64,000 bases of DNA from Glaciimonas sp. (lineage in GTDB: Bacteria > Pseudomonadota > Gammaproteobacteria > Burkholderiales > Burkholderiaceae_D). Of this stretch, positions 8,018 to 16,132 are shown piece by piece. The notes under the pieces are model-generated. The model saw only the letters and a list, made by a program, of their open reading frames with translations, searched no databases and was not told the origin of the DNA. The stretch covers positions 59,408-123,407 of the forward strand of contig JABBOV010000018.1 in assembly GCA_012927625.1 (NCBI GenBank). Direction: 5' to 3'. Position 1 is the stretch's first letter; every line of letters begins with the position of its first letter. A program made the translations under genes and the position numbers.

Positions 8018-8752
8018 TCAGGCTGATTTCTTTGGCGCGGCCAGGGTTGGCGTCAGCAGAAGAATTGAATCAAAGGTCAGCCGGATATGCTGCTCCAGGG
8101 CGCGGCTGGCGCGTTCGGCATCCCGTTTTAGCGCCGCGTCGATGATCGACGCATGCTCGGCATGGACGTCGCGCGGCATTGCATTGCCGGTAATTGCCAG
8201 ATGCCGGTAGCGTTCCGACTGCCGATACAGCAGGCCGATCAGATAGCGCTGCCAGGGTGAATCGCAGGCTGCGATCAGCGCTTCGTGAAAGCTGCGGTTG
8301 TGCTGTTCCCATTCGCGCACGTTGCTGTTCTTGTCCGGTTTTTCCTCAAGTCTTTCCTCGCTGCTGCTTAATTTATGGAAAGCTGCCACCAGCGCCGCTT
8401 CCCATTCAACGTCGCCGTTTCGGATCGACTGGCGCAACGCATTGGTTTCCAGCAACACCCGGGTATGCGTGATGTCTTCCAGGTCTTGCAGCGAGATCGG
8501 TGCGACATGAAAACCGCGCTGCCCTTCTGCCACCACCAGCACATCCGACAGCAGCAGCGCCAGCGCTTCGCGCAAGGTTCCGGCGCCAATCCCGTAACGG
8601 TCTTTCAGATGCTCGACACGTAGTTTTTCGCCCGGCGCCAGACGGCCTTCGATAATGTCGCGCCGCACCTGTAGGTAGGCGCCTTCGACCAGCGTGCGCG
8701 GCGTCGCGTCGGGCGTGGTGAGGGCGGTATTGAATTTTTGGCTGTTCAGCAT
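8018..8752 (-). CDS. GntR-family regulator, FCD (FadR) subfamily; AphS/PhcT-like
   Basis: A 244-residue transcription regulator. The winged helix-turn-helix lies at about residues 22-83 (QVRRDIIEGRLAPGEKLRVE, GAGTLREALALL) and the helical FCD ligand domain at about 90-225. It starts one base after the dmpR-type gene ends, so the two are one transcript. In Comamonas testosteroni, GntR-type proteins of phenol clusters (AphS, PhcT) repress the hydroxylase operon. The position here suggests the same job, but the ligand and the operator are inference. Confidence 0.85.
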   Translation of the reverse strand: MLNSQKFNTALTTPDATPRTLVEGAYLQVRRDIIEGRLAPGEKLRVEHLKDRYGIGAGTLREALALLLSDVLVVAEGQRGFHVAPISLQDLEDITHTRVLLETNALRQSIRNGDVEWEAALVAAFHKLSSSEERLEEKPDKNSNVREWEQHNRSFHEALIAACDSPWQRYLIGLLYRQSERYRHLAITGNAMPRDVHAEHASIIDAALKRDAERASRALEQHIRLTFDSILLLTPTLAAPKKSA

Positions 8753-8753
8753 A

Positions 8754-10445
8754 TTATTCTTTCTCCAGACTGGCTTCTTGATTGCGCTTCAGGCGGTACG
8801 TCAATTGCGGCCGGGTCAGCCCCAGCAAACGGGCGGCACCGGCCAGATTGCCGGCGCTGCGTTCAACCGCTTCGTGGAGCAGCATGGTTTCAGCCTCGTT
8901 GATTGACAGGCCGGTAGCCAGGAAGGCGTCGCACAAACGGGCCTGCTCTGGCGGGCGTTTTTCTTCCAGCGCGCCGCTATCGGTCAAGCCGATATCCGAT
9001 TCACCGTTGCGGCCGCTGTCATCGAGGCAAAGCGAGAACTGCTCGAGTTCGATCCAGTCGTCTTGCGGCGTCAGGATGATGCCGCGTTCGATCAGATTTT
9101 CCAGTTCGCGCACGTTGCCCGGCCAGGCATATCGTTTCAGCACTTGCAGCGCTCGGTCGGAGATGCCAGCCACGCGCTTGTTGTGCAGCGTGCTGAATTT
9201 CTTGATCATCGCGTCCACCATCGGCGGAATATCCAGCGTGCGCTCGCGCAGCGGCGGAATCGCAATCGGATAAACGTTCAGGCGATAAAACAGATCGGCG
9301 CGAAACTTCCCTTCTTTTACCGCTTTTTGCAAATCGACATTGGTGGCGGTGACGATGCGCACATTGACCTTGCGGGTTTGATCGTCGCCCAGCCGCTCAA
9401 TTTCGCCTTCTTGCAGCACGCGCAGGATTTTCGACTGGGCGATCAATGGCAGTTCACCGATTTCGTCCAGAAACAGGGTGCCGCCTTCGGCCCGCTCGAA
9501 CTTGCCGATGCGGGTCGCATGGGCGCCGGTGAACGCGCCTTTTTCAGCGCCGAATAGTTCGGATTCGACCAGATCGTGCGGTAGTGCAGCGCAATTGACA
9601 GCGATGAACGGCCCGCTTGCGCGGCTGCTGGTCTGGTGCAGTGCGCGCGCAAAGCGTTCCTTGCCGACTCCGGTTTCGCCGCTCAGCAATACGGTGACAT
9701 TGGTCTCAGCGGCCTTGCTCACCAGTTGGAAGGCGCGCAGGAATGCCGGCGAGTTGCCGATCAGGTTTTCGGTCCGACGCGGCTCCTCGATGGATGAGCG
9801 CAGCACATCGACCTGAGTGGTCAGTTCCAGCAGGCGCGATACGATGGCATCGTCTTCATAATAAACAGTGTGCTCGGCGCCATCCGGCCATTCTTCCAGC
9901 GGTTTGCCGACGATTCGGCAATGATCCGTCCCGCAAGCCGAACACTCGATTTCCTTGAACAATACAAAGCGCTCCATGAACGCCGAGGTATAGCCGGACG
10001 CGTAACCGAGCAGCATCCAGCAAACCGGATCGCGCTGCGGGCCGAACTCTTCCAGATGGGCTTGCGCTTCCCACGAATTGTTCCAGATGAATTCGCCATA
10101 GAAAGTGCCGGCGGCAATATTCATCTCGATTTTGACCGGTGATACTTGCACGCTGCCTTCCAACATGTGCAATTGCGGGCCTACCACGAAAGCGTCGATC
10201 GGATCCTGGCCGGCGCGGATCTTGCGCGCCAGTTCGGCGTCACGGGTACCGCAGACGTATCCCATGCGGGTCAGGATGCGACGCGCCTGCTCTGGCCCGG
10301 TCAGATCGAACAACTCCTTGCGCAGCGCGGCGAGCGCCGCCACGTGCAGTAGCACCATGCGATGCTCACCCAGCCAGATGGTGCCGTCCTCGGCGGAGAA
10401 ATGTACTAGCCGACGCAAATCGAGGTTTTTCGGGTACTTGATCAT
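8754..10445 (-). CDS. dmpR: sigma-54-dependent phenol-responsive activator (DmpR/XylR/AphR family)
   Basis: A 563-residue NtrC-type activator. Residues 1-205 form the XylR_N and V4R aromatic-sensing domain with the zinc cysteines Cys168, Cys171 and Cys176 (IECSACGTDHC). The AAA+ domain has Walker A GETGVGKE (256-263), the sigma-54 contact loop GAFTGA (303-308), Walker B GGTLFLDEIG (321-330) and FRADLFYRLN. A Fis-type helix-turn-helix lies near 520-550 (NLAGAARLLGLTRPQLTYRL). In this family phenols bind the N-terminal domain directly and relieve repression of the ATPase. It is divergent from the operon it should control, 598 bp away, and is followed by the GntR gene. Confidence 0.95.
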   Translation of the reverse strand: MIKYPKNLDLRRLVHFSAEDGTIWLGEHRMVLLHVAALAALRKELFDLTGPEQARRILTRMGYVCGTRDAELARKIRAGQDPIDAFVVGPQLHMLEGSVQVSPVKIEMNIAAGTFYGEFIWNNSWEAQAHLEEFGPQRDPVCWMLLGYASGYTSAFMERFVLFKEIECSACGTDHCRIVGKPLEEWPDGAEHTVYYEDDAIVSRLLELTTQVDVLRSSIEEPRRTENLIGNSPAFLRAFQLVSKAAETNVTVLLSGETGVGKERFARALHQTSSRASGPFIAVNCAALPHDLVESELFGAEKGAFTGAHATRIGKFERAEGGTLFLDEIGELPLIAQSKILRVLQEGEIERLGDDQTRKVNVRIVTATNVDLQKAVKEGKFRADLFYRLNVYPIAIPPLRERTLDIPPMVDAMIKKFSTLHNKRVAGISDRALQVLKRYAWPGNVRELENLIERGIILTPQDDWIELEQFSLCLDDSGRNGESDIGLTDSGALEEKRPPEQARLCDAFLATGLSINEAETMLLHEAVERSAGNLAGAARLLGLTRPQLTYRLKRNQEASLEKE

Positions 10446-10501
10446 TCAGTCTCCTGCTGGCCTTGTGGCGCATTGTTTTAACAAACTCTTTCTATCTTAC
10501 G

Positions 10502-10513
10502 AATCTCGAGATT
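10502..10513. promoter_or_regulatory. 12-bp palindrome AATCTCGAGATT upstream of dmpR
   Basis: A perfect 12-bp palindrome 57 bp upstream of the dmpR start codon. Its ten-base core ATCTCGAGAT recurs at 10970-10979 in front of dmpK. A shared operator for a regulator acting on both divergent promoters is a reasonable inference. Confidence 0.5.
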
Positions 10514-10614
10514 TTATGGCAAGCGCAAAAATTCACATACGTAACTGAAAAATAAGCGCCTGCCCGCAGGAAATTGTGCATCAATCTCTTGCATTAATTT
10601 AATACACAGGTAGT

Positions 10615-10674
10615 GTATTTTTTAAAATGGCATTATATACATGCGTAAAATGCATTGTTTTTAAACATACTCCC
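10615..10674 (-). repeat. dispersed 60-bp palindromic element, copy 2
   Basis: On the minus strand it begins GGGAGTATGTTTAAAAAC, has the central GCAT...ATGC dyad and ends TTAAAAAATAC. It sits between the dmpR promoter and the putative activator site of the phenol operon. Confidence 0.75.
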
Positions 10675-10760
10675 TGTTTGTTTCTTAAAAATAGATTGTG
10701 GCGAAGTGCCGGTACGCAACTGTGGTGCTGTACGCCAGCGTGTTCCGAGCAGCATGAAAA

Positions 10761-10803
10761 TCGATTATTTGATCACTTCAAAACTACCAATTAGATCATT
10801 TCA
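10761..10803 (+). promoter_or_regulatory. putative DmpR/XylR upstream activating sites
   Basis: TCGATTATTTGATCAC (10761-10776) matches the XylR/DmpR site TTGATYAATTGATCAA at 13 of 16 positions. A weaker second half-site, AATTAGATCA, ends at 10803. The distance to the -24 box (about 200-240 bp) is somewhat longer than in the dmp and Pu promoters. Confidence 0.55.
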
Positions 10804-10965
10804 GCAGTTGTTTTGATGGCATGTTTTTTTACTGCACTACAGCAAAAAACACCTCTCAAAATTATTTTCCTGACACGTTTTACTCAGCCGAATTGCTGCC
10901 TGCAATAACTATCGACAGTGGATTTTGTGCCCATCGGGGCCGTGTGGCGCGCTGCAGCAAAAATA

Positions 10966-11002
10966 CATAATCTCGAGATAAATTATTTATGTCGAGATTA
11001 TG
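10966..11002. promoter_or_regulatory. 11-bp inverted repeat overlapping the -24 box
   Basis: CATAATCTCGA (10966-10976) and TCGAGATTATG (10992-11002) are perfect inverted arms separated by 15 bp of A/T-rich sequence. The right arm covers the first two bases, including one G, of the -24 element, so a protein bound here should block sigma-54 polymerase. The left arm includes the same core palindrome found upstream of dmpR. Confidence 0.6.
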
Positions 11003-11016
11003 GCACGGGTTTTGCT
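11001..11016 (+). promoter_or_regulatory. sigma-54 (-24/-12) promoter of the phenol operon
   Basis: TGGCACGGGTTTTGCT matches the consensus TGGCAC-N5-TTGCW exactly, with GG (11002-11003) and GC (11014-11015) separated by 10 bp. Transcription should start near 11027, just upstream of dmpK. The requirement for a sigma-54 activator fits the divergent dmpR gene. Confidence 0.92.
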
Positions 11017-11043
11017 GATATAGCGTTGTCACAACGCAGATCG

Positions 11044-11325
11044 ATGGAGGGCAAAATTTTTGACACAACACACAAGTATGTACGGGTCGTAGAAATCCGG
11101 CAGGACGGCATGGTCGGGTTCGAATTTGCCATCGGCGAACCTGAGCTGTTTGTCGAATTGATGATGCCGGCAGCGGCTTTCAAGGATTTTTGTGAGGTTA
11201 ATCAGGTGGCATTGCTGGCGCCCGCAACCGCACAAAACGCCTCGGACCCAGAAGGCAAGCAACACAACGACTGGGATTGGAGCTTGCGCAAGGCGACACA
11301 TCAGCGTTTCAAATCCACAAAATAG
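11044..11325 (+). CDS. dmpK: phenol hydroxylase assembly/auxiliary protein DmpK (P0)
   Basis: A 93-residue first gene of the operon, similar to DmpK/PhKA, which is needed for assembly or iron loading of the hydroxylase but not for turnover. The family core FDTTHKYVRVVEIRQ and the FEFAIGEPELFVELMMP segment are present, ending in DWDWSLRKATHQRFK. The ATG at 11044 is the best start in frame, but the only purine-rich GGAGGG lies just inside it (11047-11052). A rare start codon slightly downstream therefore cannot be excluded. An upstream in-frame extension would overlap the sigma-54 promoter. Confidence 0.85.
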   Translation: MEGKIFDTTHKYVRVVEIRQDGMVGFEFAIGEPELFVELMMPAAAFKDFCEVNQVALLAPATAQNASDPEGKQHNDWDWSLRKATHQRFKSTK

Positions 11326-11372
11326 CCCGGCTTCAAGTCGGCAATCCAGCAACATTAAGGAGGAGAGAGCAC

Positions 11373-12365
11373 ATGCATATTGATCTTCGTACCGTCAGCA
11401 TCAAGCCGTTGCGCCAGACGTTTGACCACATCGCTGCCCGGATAGGGGCCGACAAGCCGGCTACCCGCTATCAGGAAGGAACGCTAGACGTTCAGGCAGT
11501 CGCCAATTTCCATTACCGCCCGTTGTGGGATCCTGAGCACGAGATATTCGATGCCACTCGCACTGCGATCAAGATGGTCGACTGGTATGCGTTCAAGGAT
11601 CCGCGCCAGTTTTACTACGGCACCTACACGCTGGCACGGGCGCGGATGCAAGAAAAGGTCGAAGGCGATTTCGATTTCGTCGAAGAGCGCGGATTGGCCG
11701 ACAGTTATCCGGCCGCAGCCAAAAAGCTGGCGCTGGAAGTGCTGCTGCCGCTGCGCCACGCCGAATGGGGCGCAAACATGAACAATGCTGCGATGTGCGC
11801 CTACGGTTACGGCACCGCCATCACGCAGCCGTGTATTTTCCAGGCCATGGATCATCTTGGCATGGCGCAATACCTGACCCGCGCCGGCCTGCTGTTCGGT
11901 GACGAAAGCGGTCTCGACAGCGCCAAGCAAGCCTGGTTGCACGAGCCCATGTGGCAAGGCTTGCGCCGCTATATCGAAGACAGCCTGGTGATTAAGGACT
12001 GGTTCGAGTTGTTCGTGGCGCAGAACCTGGTGCTGGACGGCTTGCTGTATCCGCTCATGTACGAGCATTTCGATCAGGCTCTGACAGCCCAGGCCGGTCC
12101 GGTGATGTCGATGCTGACGCGCTTTCAGGGCGAGTGGTATGCCGAGTCCAGCAAATGGGTGAATGCCTCCATCAAGACCGCCAGCGGTGAATCGGCCGAG
12201 AATCAGGCGTTACTGTCGCGCTGGACCGTCACCTATCGCGAACGTGCGCTGGCTGCGCTGGCACCTTTGGCGAACCATGCATTGGGCGAGCAGGGCGGCG
12301 CAGTAATGACTGAGCTGGCCGAGGAATTCAATATCCGCGCTGCCAAATCCGGCCTGACGCTCTAA
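11373..12365 (+). CDS. dmpL: phenol hydroxylase beta subunit DmpL (P1)
   Basis: A 330-residue structural subunit of the soluble di-iron multicomponent phenol hydroxylase. It has the ferritin-like fold of TmoE/DmpL but lacks the iron ligands. The MHIDLRTVSIKPLRQTFDHI start, the YQEGTLDVQAVANFHYRP segment and DWYAFKDPRQFYYGTY are family hallmarks. The start at 11373 has a strong AAGGAGGAG site 7 nt upstream. It pairs with DmpN and DmpO in the (LNO)2 hydroxylase. Spacing to dmpM is 9 bp. Confidence 0.96.
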   Translation: MHIDLRTVSIKPLRQTFDHIAARIGADKPATRYQEGTLDVQAVANFHYRPLWDPEHEIFDATRTAIKMVDWYAFKDPRQFYYGTYTLARARMQEKVEGDFDFVEERGLADSYPAAAKKLALEVLLPLRHAEWGANMNNAAMCAYGYGTAITQPCIFQAMDHLGMAQYLTRAGLLFGDESGLDSAKQAWLHEPMWQGLRRYIEDSLVIKDWFELFVAQNLVLDGLLYPLMYEHFDQALTAQAGPVMSMLTRFQGEWYAESSKWVNASIKTASGESAENQALLSRWTVTYRERALAALAPLANHALGEQGGAVMTELAEEFNIRAAKSGLTL

Positions 12366-12374
12366 GGAGGAACA

Positions 12375-12644
12375 ATGTCAAACGTATTCATTGCGCTACA
12401 GATGAATGAAGAAACGCGCAGCATTATCGCCGCCATCGCAGAGGACAACCCGCACGCGATCATCAACGAACAGCCGGCCATGGTGAAGATCGATGCGCCA
12501 GGCAGCCTGACCATCAAGCGCCAAACGGTGGAGGAAAAGATGGGGCGCAACTTCGATCTGCAGGAATTGCACGTCCATCTGATCACGCTATCCGGGCATG
12601 TCGATGAAACCGACGATGCATTCACCCTGAGCTGGGCGCACTGA
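12375..12644 (+). CDS. dmpM: phenol hydroxylase coupling protein DmpM (P2)
   Basis: An 89-residue cofactor-free effector protein of the MmoB/DmpM family. It docks on the hydroxylase and couples oxygen activation to substrate oxidation. The VFIALQMNEETRSIIAAIAE start, the PAMVKIDAPGSLTIKR centre and the FDLQELHVHLITLSG C-terminal half identify it. The start follows TAAGGAGGAACA. It is essential for turnover in the Pseudomonas CF600 enzyme. Confidence 0.95.
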   Translation: MSNVFIALQMNEETRSIIAAIAEDNPHAIINEQPAMVKIDAPGSLTIKRQTVEEKMGRNFDLQELHVHLITLSGHVDETDDAFTLSWAH

Positions 12645-12673
12645 GCTGCCCGCCGCCACCAAGGAGACAAGAC

Positions 12674-14224
12674 ATGGACATGAAAGCAAAAAAGAAGCTG
12701 AGCCTGAAAGAACGTTACGCAGCAATGACGCGCGGCCTGGACTGGGAAACCACCTATCAGGATATGGATGACGTGTATCCGTACGATAAATTTGAAGGAA
12801 TCAAGATTCACGATTGGGACAAGTGGGAAGATCCATTTCGCCTGACCATGGACGCCTATTGGAAATACCAGGCCGAAAAGGAGCGCAAGCTGTATGCGAT
12901 TCTGGACGCCTTCAACCAGAACAACGGCCATCTCGGCGTGACCGATGCCCGTTACATCAATGCGCTGAAACTGTTCATGACCGCCGTGTCGCCGCTGGAA
13001 TACATGGCACATCGCGGTTTTGCTCATGTCGGCCGCCAATTCCGCGGCGCCGGTGCCCGGGTCGCGTGTCAGATGCAATCAATCGACGAGATTCGCCATG
13101 CGCAGACGCAAATCCACTCGCTGTCGAATTACAACAAGCATTACAACGGCTTTCACGACTGGCGTCACATGCACGACCGGGTCTGGTATTTGTCGGTGCC
13201 GAAGTCGTTCTTTGACGACGCGATCACCGCCGGTCCGTTCGAATACATGGTTGCGATCGGCTTCTCGTTCGAATACGTGCTGACCAATCTGTTGTTCGTG
13301 CCTTTCATTTCCGGCGCCGCTTACAACGGCGACATGGGCGCGATGGCGTTCGGCTTCTCAGCCCAATCGGACGAGGCGCGCCACATGACACTGGGTCTGG
13401 AAATGATCAAGTTCATGCTGGAGCAAGACCCGGCCAACCTGCCGATCGTGCAGGGCTGGATCGACAAATGGACTTGGCGCGGCGTGCGCGCGTTAACCCT
13501 GGTCGGCATGATGATGGATTACATGCTGCCCAAGCGTGTGATGAGCTGGAAGGAAGCATGGGAAGTGTATTTCGAGGAGAGCGGCGGCGCACTGTTCAAG
13601 GATTTGGCGCGTTACGGCATCACGGTGCCGAAGTGCGTCGAACAAGCCACCATCGAAAAGGAGCATCTGACCCATCAAGCCTGGGCCACGTTCTATCAGT
13701 ACGGCGCTGCCGCCGGATTCCAGACCTGGATTCCCGAAAAGGAAGAACTCGACTGGCTGTCGGAAAAGTATCCGAACACCTTCGACAAATACTATCGCCC
13801 GCGCCTCGAATACTGGGGCGAGCAGGCCAAACAGGGCAAGCGCTTCTATAACAAGACGCTGCCGATGCTGTGCCAGTGCTGCCAGATCCCGATGCTGTTT
13901 ACCGAACCGGATGACCCGACCAAGATTTGCTATCGCGAGTCCGATTACAAGGACGAGAAATACCATTTCTGTTCGGACCACTGCAAGGACATCTTCGACC
14001 ACGAGCCGGAGAAATACGTGCAGGCCTGGATGCCGGTGCATCAAATTTATCAGGGCAATTGCTTCAAGCCCGGAGTCGATCCGAGCGCCGAAGGTTTTGA
14101 TCCGTTGGCAGCGGTACTGGACTGGTACAACATCCAATTCGGCCGCGACAACCTTGATTTTGAAGGTTCGGAAGATCAAAAGAATTTCGAAGCCTGGCGC
14201 CAGACCGCCAAGAGCAATACCTGA
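12674..14224 (+). CDS. dmpN: phenol hydroxylase large catalytic subunit DmpN (P3)
   Basis: A 516-residue di-iron oxygenase subunit where phenol becomes catechol. The carboxylate-bridged iron ligands are all visible: Glu109 (SPLEYM), Glu139 and His142 (DEIRHAQ), Glu200 (FSFEYV), Glu234 and His237 (DEARHM). A C-terminal Cys-rich YHS-like segment (CQCCQIPM ... FCSDHCKDIF, roughly 398-436) is the zinc site seen in phenol and toluene hydroxylases. The start ATG at 12674 has AAGGAGACAAG upstream. Full length for the family and intact. Confidence 0.97.
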   Translation: MDMKAKKKLSLKERYAAMTRGLDWETTYQDMDDVYPYDKFEGIKIHDWDKWEDPFRLTMDAYWKYQAEKERKLYAILDAFNQNNGHLGVTDARYINALKLFMTAVSPLEYMAHRGFAHVGRQFRGAGARVACQMQSIDEIRHAQTQIHSLSNYNKHYNGFHDWRHMHDRVWYLSVPKSFFDDAITAGPFEYMVAIGFSFEYVLTNLLFVPFISGAAYNGDMGAMAFGFSAQSDEARHMTLGLEMIKFMLEQDPANLPIVQGWIDKWTWRGVRALTLVGMMMDYMLPKRVMSWKEAWEVYFEESGGALFKDLARYGITVPKCVEQATIEKEHLTHQAWATFYQYGAAAGFQTWIPEKEELDWLSEKYPNTFDKYYRPRLEYWGEQAKQGKRFYNKTLPMLCQCCQIPMLFTEPDDPTKICYRESDYKDEKYHFCSDHCKDIFDHEPEKYVQAWMPVHQIYQGNCFKPGVDPSAEGFDPLAAVLDWYNIQFGRDNLDFEGSEDQKNFEAWRQTAKSNT

Positions 14225-14314
14225 GTAGTCAACGGCAAACCCACAACCAGAAATCCGCAGGCCGGCATGCAGTACAAACCCGTGTCCGTCCTGCGCAACA
14301 TAAAGGAGACCAGC

Positions 14315-14674
14315 ATGGCAGTCGTAGCAATCAAGCCTTACATCGGCGAGGTCAAGGATAGCGCCGATAAATTTCATGGCAATCAGCTGTTGTATATCGG
14401 TTGGGAAGATCACCTTTTTTTCTGCGCTCCATTTGCCTTTCCATTCCCGCCGGCGATGCGCTTTGGCGACGTCATCGAAAAAGTGTTGCCTGGTGCTTTT
14501 GGCATGCACCCCGATTGGAACCAGGTCGAATGGAGTCGTGCTGAATGGTTCAAATCAGGTCGGCCGTGGCAGCCCGATTTCAATTTATCGCTGGCTGAAA
14601 ATGGCCTCAAGCACAAGGACGTAATTCGTTTCCGCACGCCAGGTTTGACTGGTATCAAGGGCTCGTGTAGTTAA
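14315..14674 (+). CDS. dmpO: phenol hydroxylase gamma subunit DmpO (P4)
   Basis: A 119-residue small subunit of the hydroxylase. The MAVVAIKPYIGEVKDSADKF start, WEDHLFFCAPFAFPFPP and the C-terminal HKDVIRFRTPGLTGIKG are family signatures. The start at 14315 is supported by AAAGGAGACC 4 nt upstream; the 16 codons open before it are not conserved. Confidence 0.95.
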   Translation: MAVVAIKPYIGEVKDSADKFHGNQLLYIGWEDHLFFCAPFAFPFPPAMRFGDVIEKVLPGAFGMHPDWNQVEWSRAEWFKSGRPWQPDFNLSLAENGLKHKDVIRFRTPGLTGIKGSCS

Positions 14675-14696
14675 GCCATTGCTTAAGGAGTTCGCC

Positions 14697-15758
14697 ATGA
14701 GTTACCAGCTCACTATTGAACCGCTAGGCCAGACGATTGAGGTCGAAGATGGGCAAACCATTCTTGACGCCAGCCTGCGCGCTGGCATTTATCTACCGCA
14801 CGCCTGCTGCCACGGTTTATGTGCGACCTGCAAGATTCAGGTGATCGAGGGCGACATCGATCACGGCGAAGCTTCCGACTTCGCACTGATGGATTACGAA
14901 CGCGAGGAAGGATTGTGCCTGGCCTGTTGCGCCACCTTGCAGTCGGACTTGACGATCGAGGCTGACATCGATGTCGAGGCCGATGCACAAAATCTGCCGG
15001 TGCAGGATTTTATCGGCACCGTCAGCCGGATCGAAAACCTCTCGCCCACTATCAAGGGAGTCTGGATCAAGCTTGACGATGTAGCCGGCATTTGTTTTCA
15101 GGCTGGCCAGTACATCAACCTGCATCTGCCGGGCGAAGCCACCAGTCGCGCCTTTTCGCTGGCAAATCCACCCTCGGCAGCGGGTGAAGTCGAATTGAAT
15201 ATTCGCCGCGTCCCCGGTGGGCGGGTGACAAGCTGGATCCATGAAGCCCTGCAGGCTGGTGATCAGGTCAAGTTGTCGGGCCCGTACGGTCGCTTCTTCG
15301 TGCGCAAATCGGCCGCGCTGCCGCACCTGTTCCTGGCCGGTGGCTCGGGGCTATCAAGCCCGCGCTCGATGATCCTCGATCTGCTGGATGAAAGCTGCAA
15401 ACAGCCGATCACGTTGGTGTATGGCGCGCGCAGTCTGGATGAGTTGTATTACCACGAAGGTTTCGTGGCACTGGCGCAGCAGCATCCGAACTTCACCTAT
15501 GTACCGGCACTGTCGAATCTGTCCGAAGAGAGCGACTGGAGCGGTTTCCGCGGCTTCGTGCATGACGCGGCCAAAGCGCATTTCGACAATGACTTTCGCG
15601 GCCACAAGGCATATCTGTGCGGGCCGCCGGTGATGATCGATGCCTGCATCACGACCCTGATGCAGGGGCGCTTGTTCGAGCGCGACATCTACACCGAGAA
15701 ATTTTTTTCGGCTGCCGATGCGCAACAGGTCAGAAGCCCTCTGTTCAAGAAGATATGA
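14697..15758 (+). CDS. dmpP: phenol hydroxylase reductase DmpP (P5), FAD/[2Fe-2S]
   Basis: A 353-residue NADH oxidoreductase that delivers electrons to the di-iron centre. The N-terminal plant-type ferredoxin has Cys37-x4-Cys42-x2-Cys45 and a fourth ligand at Cys77. A ferredoxin-reductase-type FAD domain follows (RAFSLANPP near 151-159) and then an NAD domain (FLAGGSGLSSPRSMI, YLCGPPVMID). The start at 14697 follows AAGGAGTTCGCC. It ends 1 bp before dmpQ. Confidence 0.96.
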   Translation: MSYQLTIEPLGQTIEVEDGQTILDASLRAGIYLPHACCHGLCATCKIQVIEGDIDHGEASDFALMDYEREEGLCLACCATLQSDLTIEADIDVEADAQNLPVQDFIGTVSRIENLSPTIKGVWIKLDDVAGICFQAGQYINLHLPGEATSRAFSLANPPSAAGEVELNIRRVPGGRVTSWIHEALQAGDQVKLSGPYGRFFVRKSAALPHLFLAGGSGLSSPRSMILDLLDESCKQPITLVYGARSLDELYYHEGFVALAQQHPNFTYVPALSNLSEESDWSGFRGFVHDAAKAHFDNDFRGHKAYLCGPPVMIDACITTLMQGRLFERDIYTEKFFSAADAQQVRSPLFKKI

Positions 15759-15759
15759 G

Positions 15760-16065
15760 ATGCCGCACTTCACCATCACTATCGAAGAGACCGGCGAGAC
15801 TTTCCGTTGTTCGGATCGGCAGTCGCTGTTGGTTGGCATGGAGTCGCTCGGCAAGAAAGGCATCCCGGTCGGTTGCCGCAGCGGTGGTTGCGGGGTGTGC
15901 AAGATCAAAGTCGTGGCGGGCAGTTATCAGAAGCGCGTGATGAGCCGCGAGCACGTCAGTGAAGAGGATGAGGCTGCAGGATATCTGCTGGCGTGCCGGG
16001 TAATGCCGAACAGCGATGTGAAATTGAAGGTGCTGGGAATGATGAAAAAAAACGTGTGCCGGTGA
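15760..16065 (+). CDS. dmpQ: chloroplast-type ferredoxin DmpQ (XylT-like)
   Basis: A 101-residue [2Fe-2S] ferredoxin with Cys39, Cys44, Cys47 and Cys79. Relatives XylT and DmpQ re-reduce the active-site iron of catechol 2,3-dioxygenase after oxidative inactivation, which fits the position directly before dmpB. It begins 1 bp after the dmpP stop. Confidence 0.94.
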   Translation: MPHFTITIEETGETFRCSDRQSLLVGMESLGKKGIPVGCRSGGCGVCKIKVVAGSYQKRVMSREHVSEEDEAAGYLLACRVMPNSDVKLKVLGMMKKNVCR

Positions 16066-16132
16066 CGGTGCCTGTTTGATTAATTAAAAAGTTGTTTTAC
16101 TTAAACAAAGCTTTGCACAGGAGGAGATAACC

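Noticed and set aside
13493..14509. 338-codon minus-strand open frame opposite dmpN/dmpO
   Set aside because: Shadow frame of two well-supported phenol hydroxylase genes.
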